Source: Quercus robur
Lineage: Eukaryota; Streptophyta; Magnoliopsida; Fagales; Fagaceae
Direction of reading: 5' to 3'
Assembly: GCF_932294415.1 (NCBI RefSeq)
Contig: NC_065537.1
Coordinates: 64,432,290 to 64,496,289, forward strand
Length of the DNA: 64,000 nucleotides
Shown here piece by piece: positions 28,905 through 41,300 of this stretch. A model generated the notes under the pieces. The model saw only the letters and a program-made list of their open reading frames with translations. It did not search any database and was not told where the DNA came from. Made by a program: the position numbers and the translations under genes. Position 1 is the stretch's first letter, and the number at the start of each line of letters is the position of its first letter.

Positions 28905-29335
28905 TTGAATTTACACATTTTCACTACCATAGATCTCTAATAGTTCAAAAATAATATTATCTTATTTAATTAATATAACATGTTTTAGTTCTCTCTCTTA
29001 TTTATTATTGTAAATTACAAAATTCTATCATATTTTCTGTCTCATGCAACAAAATTCTCTCATGTTTTCTCTCTCCATTGCTTCCTCTTGCCATATTGAT
29101 ATGAGCTCTTCTTCATCCATCATTAAAGAATCAAGAACATGTGCACTTTGGCTCCCAAAATATGGCAAGAGGAAGCAACGGAGAGAGAAGACATGAGACA
29201 AAAAGTAAAAACTAGCTTAATTCCAAAAAGTTAAAAGTATTGTGAGACTCACAAATAGTAGATAATTAAAAAAAAAAAAAAAAAACTTTTGATCAACTGT
29301 CAAATGCAAAAGACTAACAATTTGGGATAGAGAAA
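28826..29335. repeat. TA/GA microsatellite and AT-rich spacer
   Basis: A (TA)n tract at about 28848-28872 runs directly into a (GA)n tract at 28873-28900. The segment 29082-29180 contains an inverted pair: ttgcttcctcttgccatat at about 29089, and its complement at about 29159. No gene seen. Confidence 0.6.
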
Positions 29336-29431
29336 TTTTTTATTTTATAGTTTGGGATGAGGAAGATTTGAACTTTGAATGTCTCTATTCGAAATCCTAA
29401 GGGGTACTAACCAATTGAGTTATAGACTTTT
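29336..29431 (-). mobile_element. tRNA-derived SINE fragment
   Basis: On the minus strand it has an A box TATAACTCAATTGGTTAGTACC and a B-box-like AAGTTCAAATC, followed by an A-rich 3' end. gagaaa occurs at both borders (29330-29335, 29432-29437). It is the same family as the copies at 879-989 and 41448-41552. Confidence 0.55.
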
Positions 29432-29582
29432 GAGAAAAATTATTAAAATATTGGAAGAAACTAAAAACTTGTTGATGTGCAAATACATCAGCTGGAAAAT
29501 GGAAAACAATTGCCAGTGAGACAGTTTATACTGGAAGATGGAAAATATAGTACTGCTAGCAGTCTAATACTAAAAAAAGCTT

Positions 29583-32500
29583 TCAAACAAATATAATCCC
29601 ATTTTCCTTAATGGTATCAATGACAATCCCAAGTTTACCCTCAATTCTCTCATCCTTTCTAGGCTCATAAGACATTGCAAATACATCAGCTTCCTTGGAC
29701 CTCTCTGCAATTAGTTGCCCTACAACTCGACAGGCATTGTGATCAGTGAGTGATGGTAATGAATACCTCAGATCCTTTGAATTTGTAGTAGCAACAGATA
29801 TAACTTTGCTGGTACCCCGGTGCATTACTTTGGCATGGATAAATCGTTTTGAAAAGAAAACATTTAGTAAAAACGGCCTCATGAACATATCTGTCCTTTG
29901 CTTCCATGATTTCCTATTAGGCCTTTTAGCAAGCTCACCTCGAGATCTCCGGGTCCAGGCAGCTTGAATGAAAGAATCCTAAAAAAACACATGTGATAGA
30001 GCTGATTTCCTTTAATTTAAAGAAATATTAATGAGTTAACCTGAACAGAGTATACAAATTATTTAAAGAAGAATGTATTTATTATTTTATCAACCATTAC
30101 TTTTTGTAATCCAAATGAACAGTGAAACTGACCATAACAACCAACCTCAAGAAAGAATGACTAATTGGGTGCACATTTCACTTGGGAAAAAGGTTTAATC
30201 CTCAGTCTTGCAGGCTATAGGCATTAGAAATCATAACTCAAGCAACAGATACGAGAGGTCAACATGGTAAAAATAAACAGGAAGTTATTACCCAATATAT
30301 TTGGGAACAACAAAAATACCAACAAAACAACCTTTTTCCACCAAGCAAGCAAATTAAGCTTCTCTACATGAAAGAGAAATATGCAGTGGCCTATTCAGAA
30401 TGAAATTTTCAAGATAAAAAGGTGAAGGCAGACACGAAAAGGCCACTTCAAACAAAATTTTATTATTCAATTTACAGAATGGCTCTCCCTAAAAAAATTT
30501 CCACAAAATAAATGAGCTCCTCTTTAGGGGGGTTACTTTAGCATTGAGCTGAGTTTGGATTGCACTGAAAACAACCCACGTTTGCGTTTGGTGTTTTTTT
30601 CCTGGGTCCTGTGCAATGTTCACAGGACCCACAAGTACAGAAAAACACAAATTTTGCTTTAAAATTGGGTCCCACGGCACTATTCACACATTTAAAAATT
30701 ATTTTGCTACAGTGTTTTCAACAATAAGTTTTCAATTTTCAACAATAAATGGTATCCAAATAGACCCTTAAAATTACTTGCAACTTTTTCTCCATATGCA
30801 CAGTAGTAACTAGTAAGTACAGACATCATAACAACAGCGTTGGAATGTTGTTCTCTATTAGCAACGCACCTAACCCTCGAGACACTCATATAAACATGCC
30901 AACTCATCTAGTTTGATCATTCAATTGGTAGTCTTCTCAAATGAGGGTTAAATGAGAAGATCAAACCAAGGAAAATTGAATGTCATCCTCATGAGCAGGT
31001 GCCATATTCAAAGAGTGGTTATAATTGCTGAAATGCAATGTGCTGCATTTTGAATAACAGAATGATTACCAATAATTATATTTTTTTTATAACTAAGAAA
31101 ATGAATCTGCCCATGTCTTGTCTCAAGTCTTAAATGAGGAGGGTTGCAGTAGGTTGATGTGATTAGGTAAAGATTCTACTTAATACTAGTGGAGGCTGAT
31201 ATATTTGATTAGGCGAGCTTGAGTGCCCAACAACTTTCCCTCCTTGTACCCTAACTCTGAACCTTACCTTAATTATGATGACTTAAGACTCCTGCCTACA
31301 GGATCAAGTTGCCTTTCAGACCTAAACAGAATAGCAACACCTTCTCTATGCCCTAAACCTAGTGGTTTGTGGTAAATTCCTAAGTGCATGTGTAGAATGG
31401 ATTCACTCTAGGTTGTTTCAACTCAATTGCGAGGTTTCGGGCACACAATTGTCTTTATGTTTAATCTCTTCACCCTATCCAAAACATAATCATAAAGTGA
31501 AATTCGTCTGATATCTACTTTGGCTTCTCCTACTTAGCATAACATTTATATGTCATATAGCACAAAGTTTCTATGGATGCATAAAACCAAAAAAAGTGCT
31601 AAAATGTAGAAGTTTCATTCATAATTTATTTTCCAATAGGACAGTTCATTTTTTCATAAATGAATGCATTCTTGTAAGATAGCCTTTATGGCTAGTAGTT
31701 TAATATGCTAAATTGGCCTGAATCCCAACGAATTTAACATACTATTATTCAATTAATGGAAATTAAGCACCCACTCAAATCAAGTTAACATCAAGATATA
31801 GATCTTTAAACTGTTGCTGTAAAATTCAAGTAGAACATAGCCAATGACTCAATGAAACTTCTTCCTTCCATAAGAATGGGTGGCTGGTAAGATTGTGGGT
31901 TCAAAACCATGATGGTACATGTGTAACTTACCAATAAAAAAACAGTTTTCAACCAAGTTGACAGCCACCTTTCTAATTAATTGAACCACAAATGAATTTA
32001 GAATTGTTGAGACTTGAGACTATGTAATAAATAATTACGCACAGAACCAACTGGGTAAGTCCACTCCCCATTACAATGTATGTTTCAGATCAATCACCTT
32101 TCCTTTCAAAACACTACAATCATTGTCTCAAGAATTTCAACAAACAAAATAGTCACATCAGACTCTGCTCTAAAATCAACACTAATTAATTTTTATAGCA
32201 CGGAGAATCAAATTGGATCATATAGTTAATAATAATCACTGTAAATGCAACCCTCCAAACCGGTTTTCTGGGCTCTCCACTCGGCTAGTACAAAGCTTAA
32301 AAACTACTAATTTAGCTGAAAAGGTTCTTTTTTTTTTTTCTTCCATAATTCTATTAGGAATTGGGTTTGCTTATTAAATCCACAAAATGGGTTTCTGCTA
32401 AAAATTATTAAGTCCACTTGCATACATACCCTACACCACAAACCAAGATTTACCACCTGGGTTTTTAACTATTTCTAACATTCTAGCAAAAAAAAAAAAA

Positions 32501-32950
32501 AATGCGGCGATTATCCAAACCTTAAAACTACTAATGATGCTGAGAAAGTCAATATTTTTCCCTTCAATTAGGACCTGGATGTGTTTATTAAATCCACAAA
32601 CTGGGTTTTCAGCTGAAAAATGATTTAAGTCCACTTACATACTAATATACCATACTCAACATGACAAACCAAGATTTACCAACTGGGTTTTCAACTACTT
32701 CTACAATTCTATCAAAATCAACTAAAAGAGAGGGGAAAGTGAGAGAGTAGCTGAAATGGCATACCTTTTTGAGTGTGGGGATTGGTGGGCTTGTGTTGGA
32801 AACAAAGCCAAAGATGCCAAGCTTGGGAAAGGAAGATGCCCAAGAAAGCGAGGTGGGTTTCACCTTCACCGCGTGGCTTGGAAGCAACTCTGAGGGAAGA
32901 AGAAAAGGCGCTGATGATGATGAGGATGGTGTGGATAACATGCATGCCAT
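29583..32950 (-). CDS. uL18-like (ribosomal L18p/L5e family) protein
   Basis: Two exons: 32950-32765 (62 codons) and 29978-29583 (131 codons plus TGA), joined in phase 0 across a 2786-bp intron with gt/ag ends; total 193 aa. Exon 2 encodes RKSWKQRTDM, then FFSKRFIHAKVMHRGTSK, SLTDHNACRVVGQLIAERS and YEPRKDERIEGKLGIVID, the hallmark of a plant uL18-like family (L18p/L5e fold). Exon 1 begins MACMLSTPSSSSSAPF: Ser-rich, low in acidic residues and resembling an organellar transit peptide. Whether it works in a ribosome or in intron splicing, as reported for some uL18-like plant proteins, cannot be told here. The ATG at 32950 was chosen because it opens the transit-like sequence and the frame is intact. 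The intron holds a MITE. Confidence 0.85.
30537..30769 (-). mobile_element. MITE, 'GGGTCTATTTGGATA' family, in the uL18-like intron
   Basis: On the minus strand it starts agggtctatttggata and continues tgttgaaaattgaaaactt, gtagcaaaataatttttaaa, gtgggacccaattttaaag and gggtcctgtgaacattgcac. The same sequence, more diverged, is present in all three array units (about 6405-6625, 8991-9210, 11695-11915) on the opposite strand. Confidence 0.65.
30780..32764. other. Remainder of the uL18-like intron
   Basis: No gene seen. A SINE-like B box (gtgggttcaaaac) lies at about 31895-31910, ahead of an A-rich tail (caataaaaaaac). A duplicated block of about 60 bp appears at about 32440-32530 and 32670-32720 (accaagatttaccacctggg against accaagatttaccaactggg), with matching surroundings. 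Confidence 0.45.
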
Positions 32951-33099
32951 GTTAATGCTCTGTAGATGTCTGAGTACAAAGAATATCACAGCAGGATCCT
33001 TTTCTTCTAGGTCGTCGTCCTCTTTCTTCCACACTCTCTACAGTCTACCACACTTCACAGTCTACGGCAATGGTGGGCTTTGGGGAGACACTTTGTAGA

Positions 33100-35400
33100 T
33101 TGGGCAAAAATCTCATATTTGTTTGAGAATATGTGAGAAAATGATTATGAAATAAGGTAGAATGGTATAAACGTGGTTGGATGTCCTTTGGCCACGTAAA
33201 CAATGTAAAATATTTTTATAATAAATACAATTTTTTTTAGAAGAAATATTTAGATGTGAAATTATATTAACATAGATAAATATTTTTTAAAATAAATACG
33301 TAATGGTTTTTTTTTAAAAGTAATGAAAATTATATATGATTATAAAGCTTTAAAACTATAACCTTTTTTATTTGGTAGTTTGTTTAGGTTCATTTCTTTT
33401 TCTTCCTCTAAAAAAAAGGTAATTTATTTTTCTTTGAATTTGACTAAAATTTGACATGAAAATATTTCTAAAATTTTATATCTATTTTTTTAGTAAATAT
33501 CAGTAGCTATATTTTTATTTATTTAATTTTATTGTTTTATTATAATTATTTATTCATAAATTAAATTATTTATTACGTCATCGGTTAGACTATTGGTTCA
33601 ACTTCGATTGGACCACAAAATTGGTAATTAGTCAATTTTTCGGTTTTTTGACCGTTTCGGTTTTTAAAACTATGGGAAAAATAGTCAAATTTGTAAGCAA
33701 AATATTTTTTTGGAAAATATTTTTTTTCATTTTTATTTTCTAGTTTGTTTGCAAGTAAAATGCAATTAAACTTGTAAAATGTATTCTATTGAAAGTAAAA
33801 TTCTTTTTAAAACGTTATAAAACGTTTTTTTGTTAAAAATTTTCAATAAAATAGGTCTAGGATATTAGGAATTTATAAATAAAAAATTAGAAAGGAATGA
33901 AATATGAACAAAAGTGATGGGTACAATTATTATTTTTTAAATTAAAAGATAGGAGTAAAATTATTTTCTTTCTTTGGACTTCCTATGTTTTAGAAAAAGA
34001 GAATGACAAGAAAAAAAAATTGTAATTGGGTAAAATTTTTTACTTTTTTATTTGTATCTTTTATTGAATTAGGAATATAATATATATTTTTTTTAAAATT
34101 ACGCTCATATTTTCTCAAGCTAATTTTGAATTATACAATCATATATTCTTATAACCATTGTGTGGTAAAAAATTAACTAAAGTTTGAGCTCTAAGTCAAC
34201 ACTTGATTGTCACAACTAATTTATAATGAATGAGAGATAGATAATCCACAATGGGAGATCTAAACAAAAGTAAAAATTGAATAATATGGGTTTAATATTG
34301 ATAAACTAAGAAGCTCTATTCTTGTAAAGGTTACATGCATACAAAAGCAAATACAAATTCTCTCAACTATTTTCTCTTTCTAACTTTCTGTGTTCCTCTA
34401 TGTGTGCATGGAGCCTCTATTTATACCCCTAAGCCTTCTTCTTAGTAGTGGACTGTCATGATGAGAGTTAAGAGATATTTGTCCCATCAGGTGTCTCCTC
34501 CTCTCATTTTGATGATGAAGATGAACTCATTCAGTAATAAATGCAGTTGTGTTAGGTGAAAATATCTAATTAATGCGGAGTTTACTATTGCTTGATTTAG
34601 GAGCTACCTCCATGAGTTCCTCGGACTACTCGAACATCTTTCATGGGCTTTAGGTTCTCCTCAATTATGTCATTGGTAGGGTACCCTCAGTTGATACTAT
34701 CTAATCGACTATATTTCATCAGCATCCATAAGTTGAGAAAAAGTTTCCTTCCTAGGGTGGGTCCTTGGTCCCTCGATTAAGTCTAGGCCCATTCTTCCAA
34801 AGGATATTGGTCGAGCTCGGCCTCTCAAATCACCTTGTCTTCTTAGTGGACTCATAGTTCACGATCCGTAGAATACAATCAAAGGACCACTCTCCTACAA
34901 CTATTTATTTATTTATTTTTATGACCTACAACTATTTTAGTGTTATTGCAAATGAAATTAAAATTATATTTTAATTTATACAATCATCCATAATATAAGT
35001 TTCTCCATCTCCAATTATTGAATTATAAAAATAAAAGTCAAAATATATTATTTTAAATAATATTTATACGAATGAATGAGACTTAAAAATAAAAAATAAA
35101 AACCTCTATGGATCCACTAAGTCCAATATTTTCTAAGAAAATATAATTTTTTTTTTCACAAACTTTTTGTTATAAATCGTTTATGTGATAAATTATGATT
35201 ATAATTAGATTATTATCCTTTTCCTAAATTTATTGCTAAAGAATCCCAATTGCCAACAAACATCACAACCCACAAAAAATGTCAAATGTATCTTTCTTTA
35301 TAAAGAAAAAAAAGAAAAGAAAAAAGGTGTGCGTTACCGTTGCACTCTCGCACCAAAGATTGACCCAAAAAAATAACAAACCAATAAAACGAACCGAATA
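33100..35400. other. Divergent intergenic region between the uL18-like and RGP1 genes
   Basis: AT-rich. About 34180-34890 looks like a decayed LTR on the minus strand: read on that strand it has ggggTATAAATAgaggc (near 34425), followed by a leader-like segment with repeated ctctct/agagaa runs. I cannot find a paired LTR or a target-site duplication. The remainder has no recognisable feature. Confidence 0.4.
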
Positions 35401-35442
35401 GACAGATCAGATCTCACCGAACGAAGAACACGAGGCTAAAGG

Positions 35443-35475
35443 GAGAGAGAGAGAGGGAGAGAGAGAGAGAGAGAC
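35443..35475 (+). repeat. GA-rich tract in the RGP1 5' leader
   Basis: A (GA)n tract interrupted by gg lies about 65-95 bp upstream of the RGP1 ATG. GA/CT tracts are frequent in plant core promoters and 5' leaders; no TATA box was identified with confidence. Confidence 0.55.
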
Positions 35476-35538
35476 GAATCAAACTGTATTCAGCTCAGTG
35501 CTTTTGTTACCACACACCAAACACGACGTCGCATTACA

Positions 35539-38306
35539 ATGCTGCCACCTCGCTTTCCCTTCTTCAGCGGAAGCGGCGGAGGAACTTCTTCCAATTCCAT
35601 CACCAACACCACCAACAACCGAAATCCGCGGAACACCACCACCGCTGAGTCCGAGTTCCGTCAACGAGTTCCCACTCTCAAAATCCAACCGGACAAGGAC
35701 GTGTACCGCCCCGGCGATCCTCTGATCGTCACAATCCAGATCTCCAACCCCGACACCGCCTCGTCACTCTTGCTCGACCGAATCGGTTTCGAAATCAGAG
35801 CCGTCGAGAAGCTCGATTCTCAATGGTTTTCCACTCACAAACCCTTACCTGGATCCAAACAACGACGAGGTTTTGGTTTCTCTCTCACCTTCTTCTTCTT
35901 CAATTTCTTCGTTTTTGTCATTTTCTCAAAGCTGAAATGCGAGTGTTTGATTTTTTTTTTTTTTTTTTTTTTTTTATATTAGGCGAATTTGTGTTTGTGG
36001 AATGCGCCGTGCCTTCGATGGTTTCGAATCAGATTGTTTCCGCCGGTGCCACTAAATCATGTATGTGTTTTGTGCTGTTTTTCTCGCGATTTTGGATCAC
36101 TTTGTGTTTTTAGTTTTACTACTATAACAACAGCAGCAACAACAACAACAACAACAACAACAACCAAGTCTTATTAGTCCAAAAATTTCGGGGGTGTTCA
36201 CTATGGATCCTCCATAGACTAATCAGGGTCGGTCACATGTATTGCTTTTAAGGAGTGGTTTTATAGGTGATTATTTAGAAATGTAGCAAAATTTCCCCTT
36301 TTCTTAGTAGGAAAGAGTTTTATTTTATATTCTTTGGAAGAACATTATTGAAGAGGGAAAAAAAAAACTATTAAAGATGAGTAGCACTGAGTTCCATCGG
36401 AGAACATTTGTGTGTGTTATATGCTGTTTTGCTTGTGATTTTGCATTCGAATTTTCAATTCGAGTAATGTGTTTTTTTGAAATTCAGTGATTTTATTTGT
36501 TTTTGTTGAATTCATGAACTTGTGTTTTTGTATAACAAATTAATTTATTGCACTCTGAAATACACTAAGGCTTGGATCACTGAGTGTTTTTAGTTTTACT
36601 ATAACAACAGCAACAACAACCAAGTCTTATTAGTCCGAAAATTTCGGGGGTGTTCGCTATGGATCCTCAATAAACTAATCAGGGTCGGTCACATGTGTTG
36701 CTTTTAAAGAGTGTTTTTATAGGTAATTATTTAGAAATGTAGTAAAATTTTCCCTTTTCATAATAGGAAAGAGGTTGTTTTTGGAAGAACATTTTTTAAG
36801 AGGGAAAAAAATTGTTAAAGAATGAATAACACGGAGTTCCATTGAAGAACATTTGTATGTGTTATCTGCTGTTTTGCTTGCGATTTTGCATATGAATTTT
36901 CAATTCGAGTAATGTGTTTTTTTGAAATTCAGTGATTTTATTTGTTTTTGTTGAATTCATGAACTTGTGTTTTTGTATAACAAATTAATTTATTGCACTG
37001 TGAAATACACTAAGGCTTGGATCACTGAGTGTTTTTAGTTTTACTATAACAACAGCAACAGCAACCAAATCTTATTAGTCTGAAAATTTCGGTGGTTCGC
37101 TATGGATTCTCAATAGACTAACCAGGGTCGGTCATGTGTATTGCTTTTAATAAGTGTTTTTATAGGTGATTATTTAGAAATGTAGCACAATTTCCCCTTT
37201 TTCTAAATAGGAAAGAGGATTTTTTTTTCAAAGAACATTTGTTCATATAGGTGCAGTGAATTTTGAACATTGTTTTCTGAAATGTTTGTTTTGCAGCTAT
37301 ATTAGTTGTTAGTTTCTTTGTTTGTTGCTATAGAAGTAGCATCAATTTAGGTGATGTTATAGAGAAATGCTATGTCCACGGGATTTTCATGACAAATCTT
37401 AAGTGGCAAGTTGTTACTGGCTGTTATGGATGGGCAAAAAAGTAATTTAGTGGTGGATTCAAAATTAGAACCAATAACAACTTACCACCTGACATTTGTT
37501 GTGAAAGTGTTGTGAAAATGTTGTGGGCATAGTAGCACTTCTTGATGTTATATGTTATTACTGCTATATCTGCTTTGTCTCTCTCTTTTGGTTGAATCAA
37601 ATATTCATTCATTTGAATCTCTCTTTAGACATTGTCATGTCACTTGTATAGCTAGTTGGTTGATAGAGAAGGGTAATAATTTGTCAACGCAAAAGAAGTA
37701 CAAGCAGAAATTCTGCTTTGATGACACCCAAGTAGAACTATAGGGTATAGAAGAAGAGTTAATCCTTTAATCCAAATTGGAGGTCGGTGCTTTATGAATG
37801 TCAATAATCTTGGGTTTCCATGGAGCTCCAAACTCAAAATTCTTTGGCTGAGTCTATATGAATCCAAGCTTGTAATTGGATGATTTTCGTAAAAAGTTGC
37901 AGTGTGTTGTTTTGATGGTCAATTTTTTGAGTGTTGTGAATTAATTATATGGTGTCAATATTGTTATGTCAAACTCTGTCTAAAGTTTCCTATTCTATCA
38001 TTTTGATTTAAGCCAATTGATTCTGTCAAACATTGCAATGCTACCTGCAGATGTGGTGCGAACTGTGCTTCCAGACATTATACCACCATCTTACAAGGGG
38101 GCTACCATTCGCTACTTTTATTATGTTAAAAGTACTTTGTCTGGACAATGGCTGATACTGGAAAATGGCCACTCTCATAGAGAGTCAGTACAAGGTTTTA
38201 GTGAACTGGTTGGTCTCCTTTAACTTGATTTAAAGTTTGCTGAAATGATTTTGCTTGCTTATTTTATTTTAGTTTGTTTTGTTTTGTTGTTGTTGTTGTT
38301 GTTGGT

Positions 38307-38339
<33 letters not shown>

Positions 38340-41300
38340 ATTTTAATTTATCAAAAAACACTTGTAGCCACTAACTTTTATATTGCTTGACCTTTTCTTC
38401 ATATGGATAGCATCTTGTGATGGTTGTTATATTCACATAATGTCTGATACAACTATGAAGCATGCTTATCAACTGCAACACTGCACAATGCAACAGCTGG
38501 GGTTTCATGCCTAAGATGACATCATTGTACAGTATTTGTAGTCACTAATGCTTATTTTGCTTGGAATTTTCTTCATATGAATAGTGTGATGGTTGTTATA
38601 TTCATATGATGTCTAATACAATTGTACAGTACATGGTAGTTGGTACATATAGTTGCATAAATGCCAGCTAAGTGGTATTCTTTAGCTAGATCATTATCTG
38701 ATTTTTTGTTTGATATATATTCATTCACATTCATTAGAGGATATGGATCTTGAAATCATGACCTTACCCTTCATCCCATTATTATTGGAGAAGTGCCAGT
38801 TGAGCCATAACTCATTGGCAACCATAGAGAAATGTCTTTGATAACCAAATCATGATATGCTGGCTATTGCATAAGCAACATGAACAGTGGTGCATCATGA
38901 GTGATAATAAATGAAGTGACAACTCTAGTTATGGTCCCATAAGTCCGTAACATGTCTCGCATGATATTTTAACTCCTCTAACCTGGAACAACAAGTATCA
39001 GTGTCCAAATTTGTTCTAACACCTCTGAATACTTGCAACATATCAACAAGCTTCTGAAATATTAAGTAAGCATCCAGAAATTCCTAACCCTTATTATATT
39101 TACTTGTGTAATTTACCAATAAAAAAATGACTTTTCTCTATGGTTGTTCCATCAGATGCGGATGTAACATTAGCAGTATGGTGTTTGTTATACCTATCCA
39201 AAAAAAAAAAAAAGAATAGCATTTGTTATGTCCAGACATTAGCAAACATGTGCAGTCACATGCTCACAAACACACACATAGAGGTGTACATACATGTGTA
39301 TATATGTGTTTGGGTGGTGGGAATATTGGAGAAAACCTCCAAGTCCTTGTTTACATGCCAGCCTTTTAGTAGATTGATTTGATATGATGAGTTAGATTTT
39401 AATTGTTGAATTTTAATCAATACAGGAAGATCGTATACCATTACAAGTATGGGTCACTCAAAAAACCAGTGGCTTGCTAATGGAAGAAGGTCAAAGTGGT
39501 GGTGAGTTTTCCTTTATGTTTCATTTACTCCAAAACCTATGTCACTGCTTTCTCAGAATTGGATTCATTTGATTCAAAATATGGCTTGTGAAAATTATTG
39601 AGTCAACCTGTGGGTTCCCATTTGGAATTTTCTGTCTCTGTAACAAATTTAAGTGTCCTTAATATGTTTAAACCACATAGGGTTGGTTATTATGTACAAA
39701 ATGGTGTATTCAAACCTTATTAAGCAGAGGGGAAAAAAGTGGAATGTTGAATCAATTTTTGTTTTTATGTAAATCAGTGGGAGTGATAAACAGTGAAGCT
39801 CTTGTTATCTTCGCCCGTCTCCTGTTTGTGTTTTACTTGAAGTGGAGTTGAATATTGATTAGAAGTTCTAGTTTGCTCTCACTTTTAATGAGGGAAGTTC
39901 TTCACTTATCTTTCTCTAGCTGAGTATCAATGTATTTGCAATTTGCAATTTGCAATTGGCTATTGGCTACTGATTGAGTAGTTGTATAGGAAACAGTACC
40001 GGCATTGATGCTCATTGGAGCATTTTTATGCATCTTATGAGTATATAATTCATTTACCAAGGGCCTTTTTGGTTGTCCTATATAATTGGATTTCCCCGTT
40101 TCCCTTCTTGAATGTGGCCTTTGAGAGAAGTTGGATTCATCACCATAGTAAATGAAATACAATCAGAAAATCATGTGATTCCCTATTTCTGTTGTTTACC
40201 CGTTCCCGTTCTAAGGAGGCTTGGATTTCTGACCTCATTGTATCTGCCTTAGAAGGGGAAGTAGGAGCTGGAATTTTCAATTCCATCAAGCTCCGGAGGA
40301 TTGGGAGCAGGAAAATGTTTGTTCTTTCATTGAGTTTATGTACTCCCACATGCCGAGGGGTGAGGGGGAGGATACTTTGACTTGGAAGTTGTCTAAGAAG
40401 GGGGTGTTTGATGTGCGCTCTTACTATAAGTTGTTGTTTGGTCCCTGCAATGAGGTTTTTCCTTGGGAGTGTATTTGGTGTACAAAGGTGCCTAAATGGG
40501 TGTCTTTCTTTTTATGGACAGTAGCTAGGGATGGGATACTCACTATTGATAATCTAGTTTAGTGTGGTCAAACCTTGGTTAATAGGTGTTGTTTGTGTTG
40601 TTGTTATGGGGAAATTGTGGATCATCTTCTTCTCCACTGTAAGTTTTCTCATGCTTTATGGAGTGCAATTTTCAAGGTATTTGGGATCCATTGGGTAATG
40701 CTGATGACAGTTAGCTCTCTCCTCTTTGCTTGGAGAAAATGGTTTGGAAAGCATCTGTCAACCATATGGAATATGGTCCCGGCATGCTTAATGTGGCTGG
40801 TTTGGACGGAATGTAATAAACACATCTTTGAAGACAAGGAGGGAACCTTAGATCTTTTAAAAGCTCTTCTCTTCAGTACTTTGTTTCAGTGGGCATGTGT
40901 TTGGGGTTTTACGAATTGTATTTCCATTTCTGATTTCTTAGATTCTATTAGATTGAGTCTTTGAACCTGCTGTAATTTTTTTTGATCAGAATGTTCACCA
41001 TCGTGAACATGATGCTCAGTTTTTTTGAATAAAAGTTTTATTACCTATCAAAAAATCATTCATAGTGATGGATTTGTGCATTATGTGGTATGCAAATATG
41101 AATGCCTGATTCACATGCTAGTAAGATTACTCATGCATGTGAACTTTTAAACAGGGTTTTAGTTCCCATAGTACCAGCGTTTTCAGGGATCAATGAGTAT
41201 ATTTGTAACTCAGCCATGTAGCTTCACCTTTAGTTGGTACTCTTGTCCATGAATGTCCTACTTTTAAGTGTATCAATATCATGACTCTAGATGTTCAGGC

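Noticed and set aside
32642..33034. Longer N-terminus for the uL18-like protein starting upstream of 32950
   Set aside because: The upstream frame begins at a non-ATG or unsupported start in the 5' leader; the ATG at 32950 opens a transit-peptide-like sequence.
38051..38194. Shorter RGP1 exon 3 ending at the cag/gtttta site
   Set aside because: It leaves a phase that shifts exon 4 out of the PLQVWVTQK frame; the donor at 38208 restores it.
40338..40964. Two consecutive plus-strand frames that could suggest host genes
   Set aside because: The motifs (zinc-finger DHLLLHC, LMWLVW) are those of a LINE ORF2 C-terminus, with an internal stop, inside an RGP1 intron.
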